Source of the DNA: Halichondria panicea
Lineage: Eukaryota > Porifera > Demospongiae > Suberitida > Halichondriidae
Assembly: GCF_963675165.1 (NCBI RefSeq)
Contig: NC_087387.1
Span: 371,001-435,000, forward strand
Length of the DNA stretch: 64,000 nt
Direction of reading: 5' to 3'
In this document: positions 22,001 to 34,200 of the stretch, in pieces
Numbering within the stretch: position 1 is the stretch's first letter
Layout: each line of letters begins with the position of its first letter
The notes under the pieces: generated by a model
What the model was told of the DNA's origin: nothing
The model's database searches: none
The model's input: only the letters and a program-made list of their open reading frames with translations
Position numbers and translations under genes: made by a program

Positions 22001-22534
22001 TGTAGCTAACATAAGATTGTTGGTGGCTTGTGTTATGCAGATTTTGTATATAATTAATGATCGGACTTACTTAAGTGTGTGTGTGTGTGTGTGTGTGTAA
22101 TGAAGAGGCTGGTTTGTTATGGCAACACATCGCCTAGATCACCTAAGGCAATCAGAATATTTTCGTGAATTTGTTTGCACTCCCTGTACCGTATAATTAT
22201 AGGCCTTCCTGTTTGCACAAAACTATGAATCTCATTAGCAGTCACCCCACATCTTTTAATAGCATCAATTTACCGAATACTGTAATGTATACCCATGATC
22301 TGTACTCAGTCGTTCTCCTCACACCTTTCTCTAATTTACTGCTCGGCATAGCTATAAAATGCGTGGGTGTTGTGTACATAATTATTGCGTGGGTGTATTG
22401 CGTGGGTGTTTCAACTGCTCGAATATGCTTCACTAAAGACGCTAGGAAAAAATTTTGATTGCCCTCATTTATAATTATAGTATTAGGTAAGGATCACTGC
22501 AATTGTAATTGATTATTGATATTTGCACGCACAG
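19083..22534. other. Long spacer with no confident gene
   Basis: About 3.4 kb between the small secreted gene and the first recognised exon of the LGR receptor. Open frames are short and lack codon or domain signals. The unseen signal-peptide and first LRR exons of the receptor probably lie here. A tRNA-like remnant with a box-B match (GTTCAAGTCC on the minus strand, about 21885-21945) and a short (GT)n at 22076-22099 are the only structure noticed. Confidence 0.6.
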
Positions 22535-25500
22535 AATTGTAGAAAACTCACCAGCCATTGGAAGACTGAGTAGAACAATGATGGAAGCTTTTCCCAGTCT
22601 CACAGGACTGTAAGTATAAACGATATTTCCTACAAATGAAATGAATATTGTTTCTTTAAAGATGCATGATTTGATTTAAATGCGTATTAATTGGTGCCCG
22701 CCCCCTCCACCCACACATGCAGGAATATCGAAGGGTCGCTACAGAGTATTGACAGCGATGCGTTTCTATCCAATCCAGGTCTCCAATATGTGTAAGTTAG
22801 ACTATCTATGTACGTAGTTTTGTATCGTAATATTCCAATTTTAAGAAAAGCATGGCCTATATGATAAAGGTGCCTGTTTTATCAGAATATGTACTATTTT
22901 ACAATTGCAACCTACAACAAGAAATACTCTACTAAGTACACACTTGTTTACACTTTCGTCTTGTTATGTAGGTCCTTGAATAAAAACAGTCTACGTACTT
23001 TTCCCTCCCTGGAAAATCTCATTGATCTTCGTTCTATGTAAGTTAGTAATTTATACACAGTAGGCGTGACAACACACAAATTAAGTACTTACACACGTTG
23101 GCAAATTAATCATCATTAATTGCACAAATACAGATCAATTAACGAGAATCAGATAGCAGAAATTCCTGAGGATGCTTTTCGAGACACGAATATGATTCAA
23201 ACAGTGTAAGTGCATGTCTACTGTGTGCAGAAAATGCTTTATGTAGCGGATGGCGTGGCAATAATCAATCTTTCCATCACAGATCGTTTGAGAACAATCT
23301 GATAACGTCACTAACGGGGAGTGTCCTTGCCAACAAGTGCAATCTAATTACAGTGTAAGCATAAATAAAATAATAACAACAACCAACAACATTACGTCGC
23401 TATTATTATCTTTCAGTTTATCTTTATAGCCTTCATTTAATTGTGCGTACAATTACACTGTCTTCGTTTTCTTACAGTGATTTCAGTCATAATGGTATTA
23501 CACTCGTGGAAGACACTGTGTTTGAAGGAACACCTATCAAAAACATGTAAGTACACTTGTACTGAACCTGCATGGTGATATAATTAGCGTAATGTGATGC
23601 CCCAGAGGAGGTATGACATCCGCGTGTCAAAGGAAACGTTTTAGACACACATTCCTTAGGTCAAAGTTCGAAATGTGTGTGTTTAAGACACGCGGATGAC
23701 ACGCGACGCGGATGTCGTACCTCCTCTGGTGATGCCCTATAAATTATAGCCTTCATTTATTTTGTGTTCATACATAATTACTGAAGCTTATAAATATAAC
23801 AATGGTACGCTTACTGAATGAGCCACTGTATTTTTTTAATGCAGGGATTTTGCGTATACTGAGATCACGAGTATTCCAGTCACAACAAGTATTCGAGCAC
23901 ATCTTCAAGATCTGGATGTGAGAGGAAGTAGACAACTCAAAGACATCGATTTTTTTGTGGATGAACCAGAATTTCAGAACCAAACATTTCCATTCCTCAA
24001 AAAAGTTGAATTACCGTACCATGCTCAGTGTTGTCATTTAATGCGAGGAGAGCACAAACAATTTGTCTTTGGATTCAATCGTGCGAAACGTGCAGCTGGT
24101 TCATTGCTCCAAAGAATTGGCTCACATTTGTTGAAAAAGTTTGCAGGCAGTCAGTCTGTAACGAAACGGATAATTCGACGTTCAACTGGCGCTCCAATGT
24201 ACACATGCCTGAATGTGACAAGTCAGCAGTGTATCGATGATATCAGTGCTGTTAATGTCTCAGACTCTGAAAAGGTGTCTGTTATCAGTCAAGAAGAATT
24301 TTGTAATATCTCCCAGCTCCCTTGTCTAACGTGTGTGCAGAATGTCTGCGAAATTAACTGTACAAACACAAACGCAACTTTAGACTCATCAGGAATGAAC
24401 ACAACTGTCCTTTGCATTTCTAGTCCATCCTCAATCGTTGTAGACATATCTCCAACCCAAAGCAGCTCATATTCAACTCAAATGGCACCTGTGTCTACCT
24501 TACACGTCACTTCTGACACCTTACACGTCACTTCTACGTCATCATCTCAATATGGCATCTCACCGTCTCCTGCGAGCACACCCAGCTGTCTTAGTAGACC
24601 CTCGATAAGTACCACTATTGTGACCTGTACTCCGTCCCCCACACCTTCAGCCACCCCGGATCCACCGCTTCCTTGCGATAGCAACTACTGTACCGAAAGT
24701 CCTGATGTACATGTAAACGTTAGAGATTTGTGTACTGAATGCAAAAACACTCGATGCAACCTATCTCATGTTGCTGATTCATTCTGCAATGCCTTTAATA
24801 GAAGTATCTGTGATTGTAATACTAGGGAAAAAAGAGATGCAGTTGCTCTAACTAGAATAAAAAGGGACACTGAAACTGATGATAATTGCCCCGAGGTTTC
24901 GGTTATTTGTTCCAATTGCACTGCAATTGAAAATCTACCAAGCGACTGGTTTAAACTTTCCAACAATTCCCAGCTTGTTTGTATGCTTCAGATCTCTAAT
25001 GATACCATGTCCACTACTACAGAAGCTACTACGACAAATTCAGTGGATCCCACCACCCAATTTCGTTGCAACATTCGGGATATTAGTATCCTATCACCAT
25101 TTGCGAATACTACATGCTCACCCTCACCTGATGCTTTTAATCCGTGCGTAGATCTTCTGAATGAAGACAATAGTCTCCGAATTGCCATATGGTTTGTAAT
25201 TATCATTGCTCTGCTTGGAAACCTCCTGGTCATTTTTGTTTTCATTTTCTACACTTTAATCATCCGCCGTGCTAAAATGGACTTTTTTGTTATGCATTTC
25301 TTCTATTTTAATCTTGCTCTTGCAGACTTCCTGATGTGCATCTACTTGATGGCTATTGCGATTGAGGACTTGCTCACTCTCGGAGAGTTCAGTGCTCACG
25401 ATATCAAATGGAGGACAGAGGGTGGTTGTCAATTTGCCGGTTTTGTTGCCATTCTTTCAACTGTTGTATCTGTCTATGTGCTCACTGTCATCACATTGGA

Positions 25501-26800
25501 GAGAGGTTACACAATCATCAACGCTATGCATAAAAGAAAAATCTCAAAGGGAGTTGCTGCCATTTTGATGGTAATTGGATGGGCTTTGGGATTCTTAATA
25601 GCCATTTTGCCTGTGACGGGTGAAGTAAGTGACTACGGATCCGTCTCAATATGTTTACCGTTTAGAGCGACGTCTCCTCTTGATCAATCGTACGTTGTGT
25701 TTCTCTTGGCTGCTACGGGTCTGGCATTTATAGTCATTGCATTGACTTACATTTTCATCTTCAGCCACATTTTCTGTAAGAGATCCTCTTTGTCACGCAG
25801 TTCCACTAGCAGGCGAAAGACGGAAATCAAAGTGGCTATTCGAATGTTTGTACTGGTTTTCACAAATTTTGTTTGCTGGTTTCCGATCGCTCTGGTCGGT
25901 TTGGCATCTGTGTTTGGAGATGGTATCGTTGACGATATAAATTTTGCAAAATGGGCCATCGTTTTTATCTTTCCGATAAATTCTTGTCTCAATCCAATTT
26001 TGTATAGTCTCTCCACTAAAGCCTTCCGAGAGAATTTGATTCTTGTGCTCAGCAAAATGAAAATGTTTGAAGGCACTGCTCATGATATTGCTCGATCGAG
26101 AGCAGGTATCACGCCCTCGACTACTAGTGACGGCAGAAGTGTACCAGGACTTAGATCAACATTCATCGCGCGAATGCGACTATCAATATCATCTCAAGGT
26201 GGTTTAATGCCGAGTGGCCGTCGTGATAGTAACTTGAGTCAGATATCAGATCCGGAACCTTTTAGAATTTCTCTGCTTGGCAGGAGACGGCGGAGTAGTG
26301 TCATGAGCGATAGTTCCAACGATGACTCGCTGAATGGGCGAAATAACATCCGCAGAGGAAGCTCTGGAACATCACTTGATGACACAATTGTAAACCCAAA
26401 TTTCCGATCTAGTTCACCAGTTAACTTGACTCCAAGCGAAAACGCTAATTTAAGAGTTCTTCGTGCTGGCAACAAAATAAGTGTGTCGAGTCTGGACACC
26501 CTCCCCGAGGAAAACGAACTCGTAATGCCGACAACGTTACACGAGTCTAACATTATCAAACTGAATCCTGCCTACATTGAAGAAGATGATACTGATAGTG
26601 GAACAATGCCTGATCAGATCCGACTTGAGATCACTCAGGATGACTCTCAGCAATGTCCGCAGCACCAAATACGGGCCGACATACCCCATTCCGAAAACGA
26701 CAGTGGACACAGTGGAAATTACTCCAATTCACCGAGTGTAGAAGAATTTGATGCCGAACACCATAAGGAAATTGTTCACAAAGAAATAGACTTTGATTAA
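22535..26800 (+). CDS. Leucine-rich-repeat GPCR (LGR type), 5' end not found, >=1125 aa
   Basis: Seven exons are recognised: 22535-22609, 22723-22791, 22972-23037, 23134-23205, 23283-23354, 23478-23546 and 23845-26800. The first six are 66-75 nt, all with phase-2 introns, each encoding one LRR (for example INENQIAEIPEDAFRDTN). This is the exon-per-repeat pattern of LGR/glycoprotein-hormone-receptor genes. The hinge has LPYHAQCCHL, like the conserved CC motif of LGRs, then a ~230-residue Ser/Thr-rich N-glycosylated region. Furin-like sites are NTREKRD and LTRIKRD. The rhodopsin-class 7TM bundle is encoded by about 25175-26045: GNLLVIFV in TM1, NLALADFLM in TM2, TLERGYTI in place of DRY, and NPILY in TM7. 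The long Ser-rich tail is probably cytoplasmic. The signal peptide and N-terminal cap exons must lie upstream. A cell-surface hormone receptor is inferred; its subtype is unclear. Confidence 0.93.
23603..23728. mobile_element. CAGAGGAGG-family MITE with perfect 9-bp target duplication
   Basis: A 126-bp element beginning CAGAGGAGGTATGACATCCG and ending with the near inverse CGGATGTCGTACCTCCTCTG. GTGATGCCC flanks both ends exactly (23594-23602 and 23729-23737). Nine-base duplications are typical of Mutator-like elements. It lies in the last intron of the LGR gene. Confidence 0.88.
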
Positions 26801-27072
26801 ATCCCCATCTATGTTTTTATATGTCCTCCCCTCCCTTGATTTTAATTACAATACTAATTTTTGGCTCAATTAATTTATACTTTTCATTCATTCTCTCAAT
26901 TTTAAAATCAACAATACATGCATGTATAATTATAATTCCTTGCACTGTACACCCTCTCAATCTCAGACAATGAATGACGATTTGATTAAAATTGAATTTA
27001 ATTATCATGTGATGAGACGGTGAATAAAAAGTATGCCATGTGACTGAGTATGAGAGTACGTTATACATGGGA

Positions 27073-28134
27073 TTAGATAGTGACGTGAAATAAGTCAGCA
27101 AAATCTGGAGCTCTAGAAATAACGTGTTCGAACTCAGTGTAGGTCAATCTGTGGGTTTTTGCAATATCCGACTCTTGCATCACACCCGACACTATCTCGT
27201 ACAGCTCATCTTCATTCACAGAATCACCTGCATGCATGAGCAATCGAACATTATGTGCATACATACTTATTATACAGTATATGCACGCGTGGAATTCTTA
27301 GTTTTTGAAATTGAACACAAATTATGGGCTCACAATAGACAATAAAATTATAAGCAAATTTCTGGGCGGTTTGTGACTGTCCTGTACTTAAGGCCACTCC
27401 AAGTGATACTCTGGTTTCTGGTCCACCGCCCGCATCAGATTTTATTCTTGGATTTCTATCTCATTATTGGATTTCTATCCCATTATTTCTACTACGCATG
27501 CGCATAATGGTCCATGCGGTACAAAATAGTGTGTTCATTTGCAAAATAATGAGATTCATAAGGTGAAATTAATAATGACATAATGAGAAAAGCCGCCCGC
27601 CCGCATGCAATTAGAAAAACTTCAGGACCAGAAACCAGAGTGTCACTTGGAGTGGCCTAATATAATAATCAAGAGGAAAACAACAACTTTGGAGGTCATA
27701 CTATAAGAGTTGGGTATAAATACTATCTCACCTGCCAAATTGCGAACAATTTGCTTTATGTCTGCTTTGCAGATGGCAGCATCTCCATTGTAATCAAATA
27801 TCCTGAATGCGTAGGCAGCTTTCAGTTCCCATGGAGCATGTGAACTCAGAACAGAGAACATATCAAGAAAGTCCTCAAAGTGGATGCCATGCCCATCAGT
27901 ACTGAACACCTGACAAATACGGTCCTTGAACGGATTCTCTCGTAGTTCTGGTAGAGACTGCATTTGAGCAAAAGTTAGTCGAGTTGAGACGTCAGCAATT
28001 CGCGGGTTGATTCTGCCTGGATCTAGTTTACTGAAACGCTTGTACAATCGCAAAATATCCTTTTGATTAAAGTAAGTGCACTGTGCATACTGGTTATATT
28101 GATCTTGCTCGAAAACACTTTGACTTTGACCCAT
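27073..28134 (-). CDS. Calcium and integrin-binding (CIB2-like) EF-hand protein, 185 aa
   Basis: Coding exons 27732-28134 and 27073-27227 join in phase. The ATG at 28134 lies just inside an exon that begins at 28140 after TATGCAG, so there is an upstream 5'-UTR exon. The start MGQSQSV is an N-myristoylation signal, as in CIB proteins. QCTYFNQKDILRLYKRF, ELRENPFKDRI and DFLDMFSVLSSHAP match the CIB family throughout, and the C-terminus APDFADLFHVTI is equivalent to APDFLSTFHIRI of human CIB2. EF-hand 3 (DYNGDAAICKAD) keeps Ca-binding residues. EF-hand 4 (SDIAKTHRLTYTEF) has lost the acidic ligands, so it probably binds no calcium. Role by family: a membrane-associated Ca sensor for integrin tails or TMC channels. 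The intron holds a Harbinger-like MITE. Confidence 0.93.
27392..27657. mobile_element. Harbinger-like MITE, 266 bp
   Basis: Terminal inverted repeats of ~30 bp (GGCCACTCCAAGTGA... and its inverse), with CTGGTTTCTGGTCC shared inside, are flanked by TAA on both sides. The TWA target duplication is typical of PIF/Harbinger elements. No coding capacity. It lies in the CIB intron. Confidence 0.85.
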
Positions 28135-28465
28135 TCCAACCTGCATAGAGTAATTGATAAAAAGAAAACTTGTATATTCAATATTCACCTTTGTTATACG
28201 TTATTGGGCTTCTTGATAGCGCTTTCTTTTGGGTTGCAGCGGAGAGAAGAAGTTTCATAGTAACCATGGTCAGCATCGATCAGTGCCTCAGGCTAGTAGC
28301 ATATAACCGCGGCTTACTTTTGAGGAACATGCAAAAGAGGGGTAGGGCTGGTCTGGCAAGCTTAATACTTTTTACATGTGCTGCTGTTGTATAATTTTAT
28401 GTGTAGAGATAATGAAGATGTAGAGATACAATGATGTTATAATTATTTATACGGTTTGTTACAGT

Positions 28466-30310
28466 TCATTTTCTCAGTGAATACATAAATCTTGGTCTCT
28501 TTAGTGGAAGTAATTCAACAGCAGCGTCATCTTGTAGACAATGTTTTTGTGAGTATGTGCCCGAAACATCGATAGAAGTCGTAACCGTGCATTTTCCAGT
28601 TTGTCTTACTGGGGCATAAAGGCGTGTTCGGCTGTGCTTTCTGACTGTCTGTCCACCAGGTGTTATATCAGTCGTCTTCTGTCGTTTTGCTGACTCCATT
28701 GTGGCCATTTCTAAGTCTCGAGGTCTCTTTTTGCTGACTGATTCAGTAATGAACTTCTTGCTAGTAACATAGCTGCTGTTATTCTTTCGGAATTGTTCTC
28801 TAGACGCGATATGCCTGAATTTATTCCAACGATCAGAAATCCATTTGTCCATTTTTTCCGTCTCTTTGTTCAATATGGCAAACTTGTTCTCAGGCATTTG
28901 TTGTACTGTATGATTGTTGGCAGTACAGAAGGCATCACTAAGAGGAAGATCATTGTTGTCATCCGGCGACAAAATACTTTCTCTGGGTCCTGTGATGATG
29001 AGACACTCCAACAGGTCTTCAATGAGATTATCCTTTTGTTCCAAGAGAGAATCTAAACTACTAGGAGTAATATCAACAAACACATCTTCTTCATCCAGTT
29101 TTAGATCCTCCAGAATATCAAATGCATGTGATGGAATGACAGAGTCATTGTCTATTTCACTAGTGGATGAAAGTACTGTGCTCATAGCTTCATCACTTGT
29201 ATCTGGGGTGATCAGAGTGTTCAAATCAACGTCTTGGAGCCATTGGTCGTCACTAGATTGTTGCATCAGTTCTTCCAATTGTTGACTCGTTACTAGCAGT
29301 GTTTCTTGACAGGATTCAGATAGACAGTCATCAGTATCAAAAGCGGGCGCTTCACTAATGTCCGAGGAAGATTTCTCGCTCGATATGTCATACAATTCTG
29401 GGCTAAAATCCATACAGAGGGAAGGAATTGAGTCATCAGGTGACATTGTTACTGGGGTACTCTCAACAAAGGGGGTTGTTGTGGTTGAGGTTGTTTCCTC
29501 GAATATTGGACATGCTAGGTCAAATACTGCGTCTTTTTTCATACTAGCAGTCACATCAATTGTTGGAATAGCAGGCTTTGGGGTAGTAATGCGTATTATT
29601 AATGGTGCTTGACGTATGTCATTCTGTACTGTAGAACCTGGCAAGCTGAGCGGAAATTGGCTGCCAGCAGACGATAACGAGGGCTGAACTTGGGATTGTA
29701 CGGTGGGATCAGTTATCAGCTGTTGCTGTAGAGATGGTGCCACAATGCTGGCCTGAGATCCAGCTAGTGAACCTGCATGGAGAATAAGTAATTAGTTTAG
29801 CCATACCACTCCGCTCATACACACTAACCTATTAGAACCGTGTTGTTGGCTGCTATCTTTCTATTATGCTTTTCCATGTTTCTTAGCAGATCATTAGCCC
29901 TTGCTTGATTGATTCTCCACTTGTGGTTCTTTTTAGCGGCCAAAACAGGATGTGTGGACTTATTTACCATCTCAAAATAACCACTATTAGACAAAGAATG
30001 CCTCAGAGAGTTCTGTATAATTATAGAAACAAAGGAAACCTATGCGCATATCAAGGTATTAGAGTAACAAGTCATTATAATCCTAATTTAATTCACAGAC
30101 AGTATCTAGTTACCTTCCAGGAGCTGGGAGCTGTCATGACGACAAATGGGAACAGTATTCTGTGAAAATGGTGATCAAAAGTCAGCCACAGTAGTAGCAA
30201 GATACTTACTTGACCATCTTGTAGATCTCATCTACTCGTAACTCTCCAGTTTGGGAAGTGGCTAGTGCCGTTCCAATCAGGCAATGCTGGGGGTAGACTC
30301 CAGACCTCAT
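28466..30310 (-). CDS. Divergent forkhead-box transcription factor, ~545 aa
   Basis: Exons 30210-30310, 30114-30159, 29829-30012 and 28466-29772 join in frame. The forkhead domain is split over the first three exons. YPQHCLIGTALATSQ followed by LRVDEIYKMV corresponds to YSYATLIGMAI...LTLSQIYQWI. LFPFVVMTAPSSWKNSLRHS carries the recognition helix, where N-S-L-R-H-S-L-S replaces the usual NS(V/I)RHNLS. KWRINQARANDLLRNM is the wing region. The rest is an acidic Ser/Thr-rich activation-like region (LDSLLEQKDNLIEDLLE) followed by basic patches (SKKRPRD, KRQK) near the C-terminus. The usual KPPYSY start is absent, and the chosen ATG at 30310 sits almost at the domain edge, so an upstream exon may be missing. 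A nuclear regulator; its FOX class is uncertain. Confidence 0.85.
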
Positions 30311-30550
30311 TCTAGGAGCTTGATAACTATTCAAAAAGATTCACAGAGAAGAGTACAACAGAAACACTTGGCTAGTGAGAATTTACTCTCTAGGAGACCG
30401 ACGCTTTCATATCACGCATGTGCAGTGCTTAAACCACGGTTTATGTTCGAGACATAGAAATAGCCTCGATTACAACATTATAATTATAGTAATAAAATTA
30501 TTGATGATGAGAAAGATTATTACTTTTCTTGTGTGTTCATAATAATTTTA

Positions 30551-30879
30551 CTACCAAATAGGTGGTAAAGGTTTGTTCTGTTTCATTACAAATTCTACTT
30601 TTTTCTTCATTTCGCGGTTGTAAAGACGGTTACACTTCTCGTAATCCAAACGCTCTCGTTTCTTAGTAGGTTTCTCGTAATACTTCCGCTGTTTAATCTG
30701 TATGTAAACAAAACACACAAAATCAATGGACACATTTTTTTATAGGGATAATTATAAACTACCTTTTTCTGGAGACCTGTATTTATGAGGATTCTTGTGA
30801 CTGAGTTGAAAGCATATAACGCTGAACGCCCCCTTACAAGTACAGTTCTGGAGGAGGTTGGAATAACTCGAGCTGCCAT
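30551..30879 (-). CDS. MRPS21: Mitochondrial small-ribosomal-subunit protein bS21m, 87 aa
   Basis: Two exons, 30763-30879 and 30551-30697, join in phase 0 and give 87 residues, the same length as human MRPS21. RTVLVRGRSALYAFNSVTRIL and IKQRKYYEKPTKKRERLDYE match the family (human has RRYYEKPCRRRQRESYER). A mitoribosome component, acting in the matrix. The start lies 362 bp from the divergent SART1 start. Confidence 0.95.
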
Positions 30880-31241
30880 CTTCTATCTCAGGTAGAGAGC
30901 TAGAGCTAGAGAGATCAGATCACATTGGGCAGAATGTATGGTAGAGGTATCTTTCTTGCTAGTGCATACAAGGCGTGATAACTTATGCATGTGCATGATA
31001 ACGATCTTTACCTATGATGTGGATTATGGATTAAAAATTACGCTGATATTAAAGCTTGCTACACATTAAATCCGCTGGTTCTGTGAAGCTCAGAAAGTCT
31101 GCAAGTTAAGGTACAATTTTTAAGTATTTCAGTAATATAGACAAGGAGAAATTTAGCCTTTTTAAGAGTGTGCTTTATCTAGATTTGAGTTATTCTGTAC
31201 ACTAACTATAATTATGTGTTGAATTGTACAGGACGTGGTTC

Positions 31242-34200
31242 ATGGGTTCGTCCAAAAAGGAACGAGGTTCTGAGAAGAGGGGGAGCCGACACCGTCACCG
31301 TGACGACTCGGACGATGACGAGAGAAAAAGTGAGAAAAATCACGTCAATTTTTCGTTATTATTATTGTGGATATTTTCTTTTTTCAGGAGGTAGTCGTCG
31401 TAGGAACCGTTCTAAGGAGAGAGACAGATCAAAAAACAGGTAAGTATACATTTTAATTATTCCACTTGTAATTATGTTCCGTCCTGTACAGAGATAGGTC
31501 ACGCTCACCAAGGGAGAAGAGAGATAAAAAAAGGGAGAGGTCCAGTTCGCCACATCGCAGGGATAAGAGGGAGAGGTCTGGTTCACCGCACCATAAAGAC
31601 AGAAAGGAAAGGTCTGGTTCCAAAGACAGAGAAAGTTCAAAGAAAAGACGAGAGGGTGAGAACTAACAAAAGGTGTCCTTCACGGTATGAAGATTATGCG
31701 TATACTAACATGCACACTGTGGTCCCCTGTATACTATATAGACGACACCAGGGGGCGGTCTAAATATGATGGGCGGAGCTCCAGAGGCGACAATCAGTCA
31801 CCACAACAAGAGGAGAGAAAAGCAGAGGAAATGAGTGAGTGAGACTGGTCAATACAGTTACTGGGTGGCCAAGTGGTTTGAGCGCTCTGCTGGAGGTCGG
31901 AAGGTTGCAAGGGTGGCCAAGTGGTTTGAGCGCTCTGCTAAAGATCAGAAGTTGCATGTTTGAGTCTGATCAGTAGCAAAAAGTTTTTCGGTTTGCCAAA
32001 AAATGGGAAAAATTGTTCTAGTTGATAAAAATATGTTGTTTCGTATCGTTCTAGTTGATAAAATATGTTGGTTCGTATCAATCAAAGTGTGAAGAAGAAG
32101 AGTTTCAAAAGGATCAAACTACATCCACAACACTGGTGTAGTAGTTCAAAGTCAATTTGTACTTTCGAAGTACACCAGCATTGTTTCGGATATGGTTTGA
32201 CCCTTTTAAATCTTAAGAGTTGCACCAGCATGCCTAGTAAAACTTATGTGCAGGTGCTGATGTGCCTGCCAGGTCAGGTGACACCTCCTCGCTCAGTATT
32301 GAAGAGACTAAGTAAGTATGTACTGTACTGTATGACCCAATGGGAATTAGTCCATATTTGAATTGCTTGAATTCACTTCCTTTTTTCCTTTTGTGCCTGC
32401 AGCAAACTCAGAGCCAAACTTGGACTAAAGCCGTTACAAGTGGAAGGTGCAGTTGCTCAGAAAACAGAAGAGACAGAAGGTCCGCTTGTTTGATTTCTCT
32501 GCGCCATTTTTTCATCAATTTTTGTTGTTGTTATTGACAGGAGGAGATGCCATTGCCCCTATGAAAACGGAAGAATTTCATGCTCCTCCCACGAACATCG
32601 GTCATGTGAAGGCTGCTGAAAAGGTGTGATGTAGAAACCACCCTCTCCATTTCTTCCACACATGCTCCACTGTTGCTCTTTCCCCAGTACCTTTACATGT
32701 AATGTGAATTGTTTCTTTTCTCATAATTTCAGCTCAGAGAGAAAATGTCGACCATGAAAGATACCAGGCAATTAGCAAAGAAGCTAGGGTATGTATACAC
32801 ACACTGTAGCTAGCACGCCCCCTCCTACCCTCACAGCTCCACATATCCCACAGCTCCACACGCACACTGGGGGAGAGTGATAGTGACGACGGAGAAGACA
32901 ACACCACCTCGTGGGTTGAGAGGATGAGGCAGAAGGAGGATCAAAAAAGAGCAGCAGATAAAAAGGTGACTATTTGCAAAATGGGGGAAAAATGATAATT
33001 ATAAGCGCTTTCGGAAAATCATGTTAGAAAACTTTATCTGTTTTTTTAATTAAATAAATGTGTATCCATTGCTTGTACATGTACACATACAGTATGCTGT
33101 ATCTTTGGACGGCCATAATTTGGGTTTGGTTGGTCCAATTTCAACTTTTTAATGATTTTCTGGTAGCTCAAAGTGAGCTCTTTCAGATGGCATATTAAAA
33201 TCAAAGGTCATTTTCGAGGCCATTTTCGACAAAAAAGCGTGGGCTATAGGTGGGGTAAAAGTTCAAAATGGGGTCCGATTTAAAATATTGAGCTGAACAT
33301 ATCATTGGAAAGAGCTCTTTCTAAGCTTTCGGAAAATCCAAAAATTATTGAGATTGGACCAACGGTACGCAAGTTATTTTCGTTCAAAGATTGTTATCCA
33401 ACTTTGGTGATTTTTCCGAATTGGGTCTGTTTTTGACGTAATGACCTCTCCCCTCCCCTGTGTAACTCCAGGCTCGCATGCTTGCCGAAATGGACGAAGA
33501 GTTTGGAATTGGAGATTTAGTCAACTCGACCATAGGGCAGTCCACCAACAGGGTACGTTAACATGTGCTTCAACAGGGTACAGGGTACGTTAGCGTGTAC
33601 TTCAACAGGGTACAGGGTACGTTACCTTCACCATGTACAGGATATACATACATTGTACATGTATTCGTTATTGTACTCAGCTGTACAGTACCAGTACTTA
33701 AGAGATAATTATTTGTACTCTGTGTACATGTACAGGCGTATGCAGCTGCTGATCTCGCTGGACTCGCTGTAGAGCACTCAACACAGGCCTTCAAGGAGGG
33801 CAGGAATATAGTGCTAACTCTCAAGGACTCGGGTACGTGGTGTGTGTGAGTGTGTGTGGGGGTGGAGGTGTGTGTGGAGGTGGTGTGTGTGTGGGGGTGT
33901 GATGTGCATGTACTGGTGTGGTGATTGTAGTCTTTAAGTATAGAACCTGGAATGATGTACATGTGCTCTATCACTCACTGAGACAGTTGTAGCTCATAAT
34001 TATTAATTATAATTATTGTTATTATAATTATTGTTACAGGTGTTTTGGAGGAGATGGATGATGTGCTGGTCAACGTGAACATCGTGGACGCTGAGAAGGC
34101 AGCAAAGAACGTTGAGAATAAAAAGAAGACCAGACAGAATCCATACGATGAAGTGGAAGAAATGGACGAGTTTGGAAATGTGAGTTAAGAGTTAAGTTTG

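Noticed and set aside
22165-22458. Possible first exon of the LGR gene
   Set aside because: Hydrophobic stretches but no LRR or Cys cap, and no donor compatible with the phase of the exon at 22535.
26817-27101. Minus-strand frame after the LGR stop
   Set aside because: Overlaps the 3' end of CIB and AT-rich UTR-like sequence; no domain.
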